From contig OZ004589.1 of assembly GCA_963924555.1 (NCBI GenBank), forward strand, positions 1,922,001 to 1,986,000: a stretch of 64,000 bases of DNA, in the 5' to 3' direction. The notes under the pieces are model-generated. The model was not told the DNA's origin. It ran no database searches and saw only the letters and a list, made by a program, of their open reading frames with translations. This DNA is from Crambe crambe. Taxonomy: Eukaryota; Porifera; Demospongiae; Poecilosclerida; Crambeidae. Both the position numbers and the translations under genes were made by a program. Each line of letters starts with the position of its first letter. The first letter of the stretch is position 1. Positions 26,488 through 37,194 of the stretch are shown piece by piece.

Positions 26488-26625
26488 CAGTTGAACCTCT
26501 GAGTAGCTAAAGGACACTTTGAGCTTAAAAATGTACTAATCCATATGAAAAAGGGTGTGTCCTTTGTCGGGAGGTTGTCCTTCTCTTGGAGGGTCCTTTA
26601 TCGGAGGTAGCACTGTAGTTATCTT
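26488..26625. repeat. Decayed DNA-element remnant
   Basis: Bounded by ACAGTTGAACCTCT and AGCACTGTA-type ends, with GGACAC/GTCCTTTATCGG words between. It resembles the dispersed family seen at 19490-19622. No coding capacity. Confidence 0.4.
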
Positions 26626-26793
26626 GTAGATGGGCAGGCAGGATCACATGTGCAATAACTAAATGAAGTATTTCCATCAAATATTAGACATTTCCCTGTG
26701 ACTGAAAGATTCTAACAGGTTTCAATCTTCGTTGTCTTCTTTGAACCATAATAGATAATCCTAACTCTATGAATATATTGCATTCATCATCAA

Positions 26794-26812
26794 AGGTCAA
26801 CTGATCTGACCT
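26794..26812. promoter_or_regulatory. AGGTCA-n7-TGACCT inverted repeat, sulfatase 4
   Basis: AGGTCAACTGATCTGACCT, 19 bp before the ATG at 26832. Both half-sites are unchanged while the spacer has drifted, as expected if the half-sites matter. Confidence 0.5.
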
Positions 26813-26831
26813 TATTGGACAAACAATTGCA

Positions 26832-28378
26832 ATGGCTCTTACATTTGCTGTGTTCTGTCTTCTCTTCTTGCTCCCTGTAAGTCTAGTTACAGGTCAAGCA
26901 AGCAAGCCTCACCTTGTGTTCATGCTTGTGGATGACTGGGGTTGGGCCAATGTGGGCTACCATCGTAATCCTCCAGATAATGAGGTAGTCATTTCAAATA
27001 TCGATGCCCTGGTGAAGGATGGATTGGAATTGGATCAAAACTACGTCTACAAGTTCTGTTCTCCATCTCGTTCCTGTCTAATGAGTGGGAGACTTCCCAT
27101 CCATGTTAATGACAAAAATGCTGCACCAAATGTTTACAACCCTGATGACAAAGTCTCTGGCTTTGCAGGAATTCCTCGTCAGATGACTGGACTGGCTGAA
27201 AAGCTGAAGGAAGCTGGTTATGCCATTCACCAGGTGGTGGGAAGTGGGATGCCGGGATGGCCACACCTGATCACATCCCTAAGGGCAGAGGATTCGACAG
27301 CTCATTTGGATACTTCCATCATGCAAATGATTATTATAATGAAACGACATCGGGTGGTTGCAAGTATAATAAGACTAAAGTACATCCAGTGGACTTGTGG
27401 GACACGGATCAACCTGCTCATGGAGTTAATGGCGCAGGAGAGGATAACTATGAAGAGGCACTTTTCAGAGATCATGTGTTGGATGTGATCAAAAATCACG
27501 ACACATCCACTCCACTCTTCTTGTACTATGCACCTCATATTGTCCACGCTCCATTGCAATTTCCTGACCGATACCAGCAAAAGTTCAGCTTTATCAATGT
27601 CTCCAGTAGACAGTACTACCATGCCATGGTCAACTATCTAGATGATGTAGTGGGGGAAATTGTTGCTGCTCTCAAAAGTCGAGGCATGTGGGACAATCTT
27701 CTCTTCGTTACTAGCAGTGATAACGGAGGACCAGAGCATCCTGGGGGAGGGGCCAACAACTATCCCCTCAGAGGTGGTAAGGTTACAGACTGGCAAGGAG
27801 GAATACATGTGAATGCTTTCATGTCTGGAGGATTCCTACCTACTGCCACGAACGGACAAAAAACCGAAGGATATATCCACTTGGCAGACTGGTATGGGAC
27901 TTTCTGTGGAATAGCTGGTGTGGATCCAACTGATAAGAAAGCAGCAGCTGCTAATCTCCCTCCAGTGGACAGTTTGGACATGTGGCCTCTCATATCGGGA
28001 AAGAACTCCACTTCACCTCGTGTTGACATCCCAGCGAGCATCAATGCACTCATCAGCGGAGATTATAAAATCTTACTAGGAGAGATGGACCTAGCAGGTT
28101 GGACTGGTCCAGTGTTCCCGAACTCCACTAATCCACAAGGTGGAATACCGACTGTGGTCGATTGTGGAACAAAAGGCTATCTGTTCAACATCAAACAAGA
28201 TCCAGAAGAGAGGGTAGATTTGGCTGACAAAATGCCGGACGTACTGAAGGAGATGCAAATAAAACTAGCCAAATATGTATCGACATATTTCAACCCACAA
28301 CATGGAAACGAATGGCCCAGTGCTTGTCAGACTGCAGTGGAAAAATATGGGAATTTTTGGGGACCATTTCTCCCATGA
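26832..28378 (+). pseudogene. Arylsulfatase 4 with a 2-bp frameshifting insertion
   Basis: Both halves are well preserved, but the coding sequence changes frame near 27237. Where paralogs read CACCAGGTGGGGAAGTGGG this copy reads CACCAGGTGGTGGGAAGTGG, an extra two bases just before the GKWDAG catalytic motif. The first frame then runs out of homology and stops at 27488; the other frame carries residues 142 onward to the normal end at 28378. Signal peptide and CSPSRS are intact. Little other decay is visible, so this is a very young pseudogene or a sequencing error in a G/T-rich run. Confidence 0.8.
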
Positions 28379-28379
28379 A

Positions 28380-28854
28380 CTAATGAATGTAGCCATAGTA
28401 CAATACTTTCAGGATGCATTGAGTTCTGTTCAAAATTATGTTGGGACCATTTCCTGTGATAATACTCCAGGAGAAGGGAGACACTTCGTCAAATCAGTTA
28501 ACTATTCCTTATTCATATGGATATTTTACAATTATTCAAAACATCAGTAATCTTCATACTAATGAACTGGAGAATAAGTACATGTACCTAGCTATTATAT
28601 TAACCCACAACAATGTCTTACCCAGCACCAGCAAAGGCTTAGTAGTGTGCATTCATTATGGGTATCATGCATGGTCCTCATAAAGTCTACGTAATGACAA
28701 ACAGCCAACCACTCAGCTGCATAACAACCATGCACAAATATCATGACTAGCAGGTACCATAATCCAGAACAGCCGGTAAGAACAACATTAGTGACATCAT
28801 CATAGTGTTTATTAAGGTCATAAAAAAAAATTCCTTAAAGGACCCTATTCTTGT
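28380..28854. other. Intergenic between sulfatases 4 and 5
   Basis: AT-rich, no reading frame of interest and no element recognised. Confidence 0.5.
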
Positions 28855-29124
28855 ACTCTTTGATATTAAGTCTTAGAGAGTGTCCCACAATTTTCCTCTA
28901 GCTCTCCACACACCAAATTTCAGTCGAAAAGCTACAGTAAGAAAGTATGTAAAGTAGGTCTCAAATGAAGACTTGATTCCTGCGTACATGCATGGGCTTG
29001 TCATGTGTCACATGTACTGTTACGCTCATCCCATGCTACGTGCACATAATCAAGGTAGCTATGAATAATATGATCCTATTCACTATCAGAGGTCAACTCA
29101 TTAATTTCGACCTCACCAGCAAAA
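28855..29124. promoter_or_regulatory. Conserved upstream block of sulfatase 5
   Basis: About 270 bp is nearly identical to 31695-31961 before the broken sulfatase 7, ending in the same start context (AGCAAAAATGGCTG). It contains the inverted half-sites GAGGTC (29089-29094) and GACCTC (29109-29114), a wide-spaced form of the palindrome before the other copies. Some 5' untranslated sequence is probably included. Confidence 0.45.
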
Positions 29125-30660
29125 ATGGCTGTTATATTTGCTGCCTTCAGCCTTGTCCTTCTACTCTCAACAAGTCTAGTTTCAGGTCAACCTCACCTTG
29201 TGTTCATGCTAGTGGATGACTGGGGTTGGGCTAATGTGGGCTACCATCGTGATTCACCTACTAATGAGGTAGTCACTCCAAATATCGATGCCCTGGTGAA
29301 GGATGGATTGGAATTGGATCAACACTACGTCTACAAGTTCTGTTCTCCATCTCGTTCCTGTCTAATGAGTGGGAGACTCCCCATCCATGTTAATGACAAA
29401 AATGCTTCACCAGATATTTATAATCCCAATGACAAAGTTTCTGGCTTTGCTGGAATTCCTCGTCAGATGACTGGACTTGCTGAAAAACTGAAGGGAGCTG
29501 GTTATGCTGCTCACCAGGTGGGGAAATGGGATGCCGGGATGGCTACACCTGATCACACCCCTAAGGGCAGAGGATTCGACAGCTCATTTGGTTACTTCCA
29601 TCATAAGAATGATTATTATAATGAGACATATGAAGTTGGTTGTAAATACAATAAGACTAAAGCGGATCCAGTGGATTTGTGGGACACGGATCAACCTGCT
29701 CATGGAGTTAATGGCACAGGAGAGGATAATTACGAAGAGGCACTTTTCAGGGATCGTGTGCTGGACGTGATCAAAAACCACGACACATCCGCTCCACTTT
29801 TCTTGTACTATGCACCTCATATCGTCCATGACCCATTGCAAGTTCCTGATCGGTACCTGCAAAATTTCAGTTTTATCAATGTCTCCAGTAGACAGTACTA
29901 CCATGCCATGGTGAACTATCTAGATGATGTAGTGGGGGGAATCGTTGCTGCTTTCAAAAGTCGAGGTATGTGGGAAAACCTACTCTTTGTAGTTAGTAGT
30001 GATAATGGAGGAGTCGCACATCCTGGGGGAGGGGCTAATAACTATCCATTAAGGGGAGGAAAGTATTCCGACTGGCAAGGAGGAATACGTGTGAATGCTT
30101 TCGTGTCTGGAGGATTTCTACCTGCTGCCATGCATGGACAAAAAACTGAAGGATATATCCACTTGGCAGACTGGTATGGGACTTTCTGTGGAATAGCTGG
30201 TGTGGATCCAACTGATAAGAAAGCAGCAGCTGCTAATCTCCCTCCAGTGGACAGTTTGGACATGTGGCCTCTCATATCGGGAAAGAACTCAACCTCTCCT
30301 CGTGTCGACATTCCAGCAAGTATTAATGCCCTGATCAGTGGGGATTACAAGATCTTAACTGGAAAGATGATGTTTGCAGGTTGGACTGGTCCAGTGTTCC
30401 CAAACTCTACTAACCCACAAGGTGGAATACCAGGTGTGGTCAATTGTGGAACAAAAGGCTGTCTGTTCAACATCAAAGAAGATCCAGAAGAGAGGGTCAA
30501 TTTGGCCAATAAAATGCCAGACATATTGAAAGAGATGCAAATGAAACTAGCCGCATATGTATCGACATACTTCAACCCAAAACGTGGAAAAGAATGGCCT
30601 GGTGCTTGTCAGACTGCAGTGGAAAAGTATGGGAACTTTTGGGGACCGTTCCTCCCATGA
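29125..30660 (+). CDS. Secreted arylsulfatase 5, intact, more diverged
   Basis: A single exon of 511 residues. The signal peptide differs (MAVIFAAFSLVLLLSTSLVS) and is two to three residues shorter before PHLVFMLVDDWGW. CSPSRS, GKWDAG, HIVH, SSDNGG and the Lys of LRGGK are all present. It differs from the others at many places (FNGG-type changes such as SSDNGGVAHPGG) but returns to near identity at the DNA level across about 30070-30310, a likely gene-conversion tract. AATAAA at 30665-30670. Confidence 0.92.
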   Translation: MAVIFAAFSLVLLLSTSLVSGQPHLVFMLVDDWGWANVGYHRDSPTNEVVTPNIDALVKDGLELDQHYVYKFCSPSRSCLMSGRLPIHVNDKNASPDIYNPNDKVSGFAGIPRQMTGLAEKLKGAGYAAHQVGKWDAGMATPDHTPKGRGFDSSFGYFHHKNDYYNETYEVGCKYNKTKADPVDLWDTDQPAHGVNGTGEDNYEEALFRDRVLDVIKNHDTSAPLFLYYAPHIVHDPLQVPDRYLQNFSFINVSSRQYYHAMVNYLDDVVGGIVAAFKSRGMWENLLFVVSSDNGGVAHPGGGANNYPLRGGKYSDWQGGIRVNAFVSGGFLPAAMHGQKTEGYIHLADWYGTFCGIAGVDPTDKKAAAANLPPVDSLDMWPLISGKNSTSPRVDIPASINALISGDYKILTGKMMFAGWTGPVFPNSTNPQGGIPGVVNCGTKGCLFNIKEDPEERVNLANKMPDILKEMQMKLAAYVSTYFNPKRGKEWPGACQTAVEKYGNFWGPFLP

Positions 30661-31012
30661 CTGAAATAAAAGTCGAGTGATCCAGTCAGTCACATTATTG
30701 TACTAATGTTTACATTTTCTTTGCAATTATCGGTTGATTTATTAAATCTAGCCTTCAAGTAACCTTGTAAGCGGGCCTGGGTACGAGGCTAGCCTTCAAG
30801 CTGCAAAACATTCTGTTTCATATGTCATGACCAATAAGGTTGGTACTGCAGGTACGGCTTATTTTGAACTCTCAAATATATTGATATAGACTTGGTCATA
30901 ACCTTGCTTTCGCCTGGGGTTATCATTGATACTGCATGCCTACATAACAATACTCCATTTCCCACGGATGATAATTATTTTGACATGCTACAGCAGTCAC
31001 CACTAGTTATAA

Positions 31013-31498
31013 ATATCCACTTGGCAGACTGGTATGGGACTTTCTGTGGAATAGCTGGTGTGACTCCAACTGATAAGAAAGCAGCAGCTGCTAACCTCCC
31101 TCAGTTTGGACGTGTGGCCTCTCATATCGGGAAAGAACTCCACTTCACCTCGTATTGACATCCCAGCGAGCATCAATGCACTCATCAGCGGAGATTACAA
31201 AATCATACTTGGAGAGATGGACTTAGCAGATTGGACTGGTCCAGTGTTCCCAAACTCCACTAATCCACGAGGTGGAATACCGACTGTGGTCGATTGTGGA
31301 ACAAAAGGCTCTCTGTTCAACATCAAACAAGATCCAGAAGAGAGGGTAGATTTGGCTGACAAAATGCTGGACGTACTGAAGGAGATGCAAATAAAACTAG
31401 CCAAATATGTATCAACATATTCCAACCCACAACGTGGAAACGAATGGCCCAGTGCTGTGGAAAAGTATGGGAATTTTTGGGAACCATTTCTCCCATGA
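31013..31498 (+). pseudogene. Arylsulfatase 6, 3' remnant
   Basis: Only the C-terminal third remains, from NIHLADWYGTFCGIAGV to WEPFLP. An 8-bp deletion near 31105 (in the LPPVDSLDMW segment) shifts the frame, and a 12-bp in-frame deletion removes CQTA near 31453. It is closest to sulfatase 4 (KMLDVLKEMQIKLAKYVSTY). The DNA before it (30800-31010) resembles 62960-63300. Confidence 0.8.
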
Positions 31499-31694
31499 AC
31501 TAATGAATGTAGCCATAACTACAATACATAGAGCTCCATTTTCCTGTGATTAATTAATAATACTCTGGGGGAAGGTGTCAAATCAGTTGGTATTATCCTT
31601 ATTCTTATGGGTAATGTTACACTCATCATTCTAATAAACTGGAGAATAATCACATGTAGCTATAACTATTGTACGTATTAAACCATTCTTTTAT

Positions 31695-31961
31695 TCTTTG
31701 ATATTAAGTCTTAGAGAGTGTCCCACAATTTTCCTCTAGCTCTCCACACACCAAATTTCAGTCGAAAAGCTACAGTAAGAAAGTATGTAAAGTAGGTCTC
31801 AAATGAAGACTTGATTCCTGCGTACATGCATGGGCTTGTCATGTGTCACATGTACCGTTATGCTCATCCCATGCTACGTGCACATAATCAAGGCAGCTAT
31901 GAATAATATGATCCTATTCACTATCAGAGGTCAACTCATTAATTTCGACCTCACCAGCAAA
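31695..31961. promoter_or_regulatory. Copy of the sulfatase 5 upstream block
   Basis: Near-identical to 28855-29124, including the widely spaced GAGGTC/GACCTC half-sites. Here it precedes a dead gene, so it is a relic unless it drives something else. Confidence 0.4.
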
Positions 31962-32677
31962 AATGGCTGTTATATTTGCTGCCTTCAGCCTTGTCTTTCT
32001 GCTCTCGACAAGTCTGGTTTCAGGCCAACCTCATATTGTATAAGGGAAAAAGCATTTCGTGAAATGAAAAAAAAAATGTAGGGATGACCACTGCTCAAAA
32101 AAGTAAGGAAACAAGAAGGATGAAAATGGGATCAATCTTTGTTCTGTGTATCCAGCCAACAATCCCTACATATACGTACATTACTAGACTATAATCTGAA
32201 GTTACCCGACGTATATGTAGGGATTGTCGGCTGGATATACAGAACAAAGATGGTGGTAAAATGACCGATTGGCAAGGAGGAATACGTGTGAATGCTTTTG
32301 TGTCTGGAGGATTTCTTCCAGCTATAATGCATGGACAAAAAACTAATGGATACATCCACTTGGCAGACTGGTATGGGACTTTTTGCAGCATAGCTGGCGT
32401 GGATCCGACTGATACGAAAGCAGCAGCTGCTAATCTCCCTCCGGTGGACAGTTTTAATATGTGGCCTCTCATATCAGGAAAGAACTCCACCTCTTCTCGT
32501 GTTGACATCCCAGCAAGCATTAATGCCCTGATCAGCGGGGATTACAAAATCATGCTTGGAGAGATGATGTTTGTGGGTTGGACTGGTCCAGTGTTCCCAA
32601 ACTCCACTAACCCACAAGGTGGAATACCGACTGTGCTCAATTGTGGAACAAAAGGCTGTCTGTTCAACATCTAAGAC
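31962..32677 (+). pseudogene. Arylsulfatase 7, split by a fold-back element
   Basis: The start codon, signal peptide and first few residues (MAVIFAAFSLVFLLSTSLVS, then GQPHIV) match sulfatase 5. At 32041 a fold-back element breaks in and gives an immediate stop. Sulfatase homology resumes at about 32251 with GGKMTDWQGGIRV, so about 290 codons including all first-half catalytic residues are gone. The rest is open until TAA at 32672-32674, where paralogs continue FNIKEDPEERV. Clearly non-functional. Confidence 0.85.
32041..32250. mobile_element. Fold-back element FB1, right arm truncated
   Basis: Nearly identical to the left and central parts of the complete copy at 37931-38233 (TAAGGGAAAAAGCATTTCGT start). 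The outer half of the right arm is missing and is joined straight to sulfatase codons, which suggests one deletion removed both. Confidence 0.8.
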
Positions 32678-32679
32678 TC

Positions 32680-33200
32680 TTGAAGCAAAAAGCCATTTCG
32701 ACCATAGAGATAGAGCAGAATAATATAGTCAGCTCTAAGCTAGCTATTACTAGCTAGAACTGTAAGGACAGCGTGTAAATTTTGAATGGTAGACCTAAGC
32801 TTACTCGAGCTCATAATCTGCCAGTGAGTTGTGCATTATTTAGAAACGAAAGCAGGCTCCCTAGCCTGCCCTAGCCCTAGCCCTTCTCCCTTCTTTTATC
32901 TATGAGCTCAGCTAGTTAGAAGATTTTAATTCAGGCTTGGTTGTGATCCAGGATTGCAATACAAGAGCTATGAAAATTGAATTTCATGAAACAAGAACAG
33001 CTACAGTTACCTTGCCTCCTTCCCCTACCACTCTATGAACCAGCATAACAATTAATATTAGAAACAGTTATAATATGGAGGAAAAAAAAAACACTAACTA
33101 CTTCCTACTGAACAACAATCATAACAAGCAGCTATAATGAGGTATTCATAATAGATGCTCTAATGACCTCCTGCAAAAAGAATTCTATTTTTAAAAAAAA
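32680..33200. other. Intergenic, nothing recognised
   Basis: AT-rich sequence after the broken sulfatase; no coding signal on either strand. Confidence 0.5.
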
Positions 33201-33207
33201 TAAAAGA

Positions 33208-33508
33208 AACAAGTAAAGAAAAAAAAACATTTATTCTAATAAATGAAGGTGATGTAGGGATGACTAGTTAACTGGTCAAAAAAGAGTTAACTAGTTAACT
33301 GGTCAAAAAAGAGTTGGAACAAGAGCTGAATAGATGACTGCAAGGATGAAGTCAAATCCAGGTGCAGTCACTAGTGTGACGTACCCACATTCGACTTCAT
33401 CCTTGCAGTCATCTATTCAGCTCTTGTTCCAACTCTTTTTTGACCAGTTAACTAGTCATCCCTACATCACCTTCATTTATTAGAATAAATGTTTTTTTCT
33501 TTACTTGT
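33208..33508. mobile_element. Fold-back element FB2, complete
   Basis: A 300-bp palindrome. The left arm from AACAAGTAAAGAAAAAAAAA through ATGTAGGGATGACTAGTTAA pairs with the right arm, ending TTTACTTGTTA. The left arm carries a 27-bp internal duplication (AGTTAACTGGTCAAAAAAGA unit) that the right arm lacks. The short central loop contains CCAGGTGCAGTCACTAGTG. Confidence 0.85.
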
Positions 33509-33509
33509 T

Positions 33510-34088
33510 ACTATCTTAGTCACCACTAGTTATACTGGCACAGTGACGATGTCACATCATTAACTAAAATAATATAGCACTTGAAATATGTCTAATCAGA
33601 CCACTTTATCCACCAATGTTCCAACAACATCTACCTCTTTCCTTGCTGCTTATAGCCACTCTGTCAATTCCACCTCTTTAAAGAGACCATGCACCTCCAT
33701 TTTTTTTGTATCAGGATTAAAAAAATTTTATGATGATAATGATTAGGATGATGATGAACCAGGGAATTCATGTCCCCCCACCCTGCATGTGCAGCAACAA
33801 GATGGATTTATTTTCCTATTGGGTCCTCATGCATAGTCCAAGAAGTTAAAGCACAAATGAGTTGGTACTTTCACAAACTGCTTTGCTAACCAACACAAAC
33901 ATACCTTAGTGCTAAAAATGATAGGTATATATGAAGTAATAATGGCATCAAAATTATATACAGCAGCAAAAACACTCCAACAAAATTATAAAGGGATAAT
34001 TTTATTATAGCACCAAAACACTGCAAATTTCTACAATAATTTTCTAAGATAACTATTAGCAAAGTATGGCATATGTATTTAGCTCATG
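33510..34088. other. 3' flank of ankyrin gene 1
   Basis: No genes. About 150 bp (33520-33660) matches 63290-63420, which is likewise next to an ankyrin 3' end, so this flank is part of the duplicated unit. Confidence 0.5.
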
Positions 34089-34973
34089 CTAATTGAACCG
34101 AGCACCATATCTCTGAAGCAATTCGACCACTGCAGTGTGCTCATTTTCACTTGCAATCTTTAGAGCAGACTGCCTGCGCTTATTCTTTAAGTCGATTTTA
34201 GCACCCTTATCAAGTAGTAGTTGAACTATCTCGATATTTCCAATTTTACTTGCATTCATCAAAGCAGACCATCCACCTCTATTTTGTAAGTCAACTAAAG
34301 CTCCATTCTCGAGTAGTAATTTAACAACTTCGGTGTGTCCTTTGTCACTTGCATCTAATAAAGCACACCATCCATCACTGTTCTGTAAGTCAACTTGAAC
34401 ACCTTTCTCAAGTAGTAATTTGGCCACTTCAGTAAGCCCTTTCTTACTTGCAGTTATCAGAGTAGACCACCCATCGTTGTTTAACAAGTTAACTTGAGCA
34501 CCTTTCTCAAGTAATAATTTGGCTACTTCAGTGTGTCCATGGTCGATTGCAATCATTAAAGCAAACCATCCATCAAACGTTTGTAGGTTAATGTTAGCAC
34601 CTTTCTTGAGTAGTAATTTGACCACTTCAATATGCCCTTTATAACTTGCTTCCATTAAAGCAAACCATCCCTTTTTATCTTGCTTGTCAACATTGGCACC
34701 ATTCACAAGAAGGATTTGAACCACTTCAGTGTGACCTTTCAAACTTGCTTGTATTAAAGCAGACCACCCACCATTATCTTGCATATCCACTTGAGCACCA
34801 TATCTCAGCAGTAATCGGACCACATTGGTTTTTCCGTAGAGACTAGCAACCATCAGAGCTGATTGCCCATCTTTGTTGACACGAGTATTTACATTCATTC
34901 CATTTTGAATCATTTTTTCAATAGCTTCACAATCTCCATCCTTAGCAGCAGCAAGTAACGACTCAGGATCCAT
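34089..34973 (-). CDS. Ankyrin-repeat protein 1
   Basis: A single exon of 294 residues. The start is MDPESLLAAAKDGDCEAIEK, the N-terminal cap shared with three other genes here; the two codons upstream are not used. After the cap there are about eight 33-residue ankyrin repeats with the usual G-SAL--AS--GH-EVVKLLL--GA-VDLQN consensus, ending ELLQRYGARFN. No other domain, signal peptide or membrane segment is seen, so it is probably a cytoplasmic protein-binding scaffold; the partner is unknown. It is the left member of a duplicated ankyrin-sulfatase-ankyrin block and is closest to the gene at 49007-49975. Confidence 0.85.
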   Translation of the reverse strand: MDPESLLAAAKDGDCEAIEKMIQNGMNVNTRVNKDGQSALMVASLYGKTNVVRLLLRYGAQVDMQDNGGWSALIQASLKGHTEVVQILLVNGANVDKQDKKGWFALMEASYKGHIEVVKLLLKKGANINLQTFDGWFALMIAIDHGHTEVAKLLLEKGAQVNLLNNDGWSTLITASKKGLTEVAKLLLEKGVQVDLQNSDGWCALLDASDKGHTEVVKLLLENGALVDLQNRGGWSALMNASKIGNIEIVQLLLDKGAKIDLKNKRRQSALKIASENEHTAVVELLQRYGARFN

Positions 34974-35259
34974 GGGTAACAAGAGCTTATAATTATAGCT
35001 ACTAGCTATCTGTGCCTGGGCAAAATGACTCAGAATTCTTAGTCAATACACAGGCCTGTGTAAATTTGGGTGGAATAACAGTAACATATTTATGTAGCTA
35101 ACAGAGACTGATATGATCATAGTCACATGATGAGCACTAAATGATGTCATAGCAGTAGTTTTATAGCCATATAGAGTATGTCTCCCATAATGTAGCTATG
35201 AATATCCTTGATACACACAATCATGGAGGAATATATATGGCTGGTTTGATTGTCATGAC

Positions 35260-35640
35260 ACAATCCAAATGTACAAGCGCATTTCCCTTGGGAATTGATA
35301 CTTGATCATAGCCTCGTTTCGCCTTTATATGCATGCCATTGTGTGCAAAAGAAAACTAGCTAGGTGTATCACATAGCAACACCCCTGGATGTTTCATCGA
35401 CACTCAACTGCATGTGCTCCTATGACTACTGCACGGCCACCGCCACGCCCTCCTACACGTCGAGTCCTGCCGCTCGACCCGACGGCTGGGTATGGGTACG
35501 ACACTTGAGTGCCACCACAGAAGCACAGTTGAATGTCAAGAAAGCACTTAGGAGTGTTGCTAGCTCTGAAGCACTCAGAAATAGCTATACTTCTATCAAG
35601 TCTCTCTTTCCATATGGGGCAGGCAGCAATAAGGCCTGAG
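35260..35640. promoter_or_regulatory. Conserved block upstream of ankyrin gene 1
   Basis: It starts AATGTACAAGCGCATTTCCC and is shared with 50228-50520 upstream of the ankyrin gene at 49007-49975; its first part also recurs at 43897-44060. A plus-strand open frame here is not kept in the 50-kb copy, which has stops, so I do not call it coding. About 85 bp of GC-rich sequence (35428-35512) is present only in this copy. Confidence 0.4.
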
Positions 35641-35664
35641 TATGAAGTTAACATCACAGTATTA

Positions 35665-36152
35665 TAGGGAACAATAATTTTTTTTTACATACTACATTGA
35701 GCTAAAATTAGCCACATTGTGATAATGTCATAATTGCTAAAAATAATTATTGTAAACCAGCACCCATACCTATATGACTGAACCCTGTGTCATAAAGATA
35801 ATTTTTTGCATACTACATGGAGCTAAAATTAGCCATATTATGTGATGATGTCATAATTGCTAAAAATAATTATTGTAAACCAGCACCCATACCTATATGA
35901 CTGAACCCTGTGTCATAAAGATAATTTTTTGCATACTACATGGAGCTAAAATTAGCCATATTATGTGATGATGTCATAATTGCTAAAAATAATTATTGTA
36001 AACCAGCACCCATACCTATATGACTGAACCCTGTGTCATAAAGATAATTTTTTGCATACTACATGGAGCTAAAATTAGCCATATTATGTGATGATGTCAT
36101 AATTGCTAAAAATAATTACTGTAAACCAGCACCCATACCTATATGATTGAAC
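35665..36152. repeat. 123-bp tandem repeat, four copies
   Basis: The unit begins CATAAAGATAATTTTTTGCA and ends ATATGACTGAACCCTGTGT. Units start at 35791, 35914 and 36037, with a diverged one before them. The paralogous region near 50552-50675 has a single unit, so expansion followed the segmental duplication. Confidence 0.9.
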
Positions 36153-36615
36153 CCTCATAAAGGGGGAGGGAGGTTTGGGTGATGAGGAAGGGATGTGCCA
36201 GTTTTCGTACTAAACACAAAAGCAACAAGTAAACTCCATGGTTTGGCTCCTTGAGAGCTATAAAAGCCACTAACAGCAAATGGTTTGGTTTGATAAAGCC
36301 TTAGAGATAAACATCTTGATTATTACGTGTACACATGCATAGCATTTCCCACAGGGGGAGTGGCCTCCAGGCCGCTGAAGATCCTTTAATGGTTTTCATA
36401 AATGCTATAGTAGTCTTATAGGGCATGGAGACAGTCCACAGTTAAAATAATATGCACATGTATATCAGTAAGCTAGAGTTTCATACTATGATAACTTAAT
36501 GTATGTTGCTGCACTGTATCATAACGTACTCCTTCAGAGGTGATTTTCTGCACCGTCAACTAAATGGAGTTGACTTATTGTAGAATCTCAGGCATGGAGA
36601 ATTTAGCTATAAAGA

Positions 36616-36910
36616 TTGTTTTGGCTACAAGTGAGTCCTTACCTGTACCTATCACCGAACTCAAGAACCACACCAAATATTACCAAACTATTCCTACTTC
36701 CTCCTTATCTCGATAACCATACCACATATCACCCAACTTAAGCTAACCATCCCTACTTCACTCCCCCCCATGAGAAGCCGGATGATCAAATGCATAACAG
36801 GGGGAGTGAAGTATAGGAATGGTTAGCTTGTAGTTTGGTAATATTGCTGTGGTTCATGAGTTTGGTGATGGGGTACAGATAAGGGGGTACTTGACTCACT
36901 TGTTGCTGAA
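36616..36910. mobile_element. Fold-back element FB4, shorter copy
   Basis: Inverted arms (ACAAGTGAGTCCTTACC at the left; GGGGGTACTTGACTCACTTG at the right) surround CCCCCCATGAGAAGCCGGAT. It is the same family as 51144-51551, minus about 100 bp. Confidence 0.7.
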
Positions 36911-36914
36911 CTTA

Positions 36915-37045
36915 GCTACAAGGAAAAAAAATTATGCTAAATAAAAAGGCCATGTAGGGTTAGCCTGTACTTTAACAGTTTCTGTCAACAAAAAGCTGCC
37001 TTCAATAATAATCCCTACATCATTGCCTCCCACCAAGCTGATTTA
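36915..37045. mobile_element. Fold-back element FB3, left-half fragment
   Basis: Matches the left arm and centre of the complete element at 59898-60186 (AAATAAAAAGGCCATGTAGG, then CTGCCTTCAATAATAATCCC). The right arm is missing. Confidence 0.65.
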
Positions 37046-37194
37046 TTTTTCCTTTATATTTAATATATATATATATCCCACCTAATACATTTACTCCCAT
37101 AGAGAAAAGTGCTCTTACTGTCATAAATTCCCTCCCTTAGGGTAAAGTGCGTTATGACTCATAAATGCACTGTTCCCCAGGCTATGAATAACAA

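Noticed and set aside
35364..35639. 91-codon plus-strand frame upstream of ankyrin gene 1
   Set aside because: The paralogous DNA at 50340-50520 has stops and lacks the central 85 bp, so there is no sign of coding constraint.
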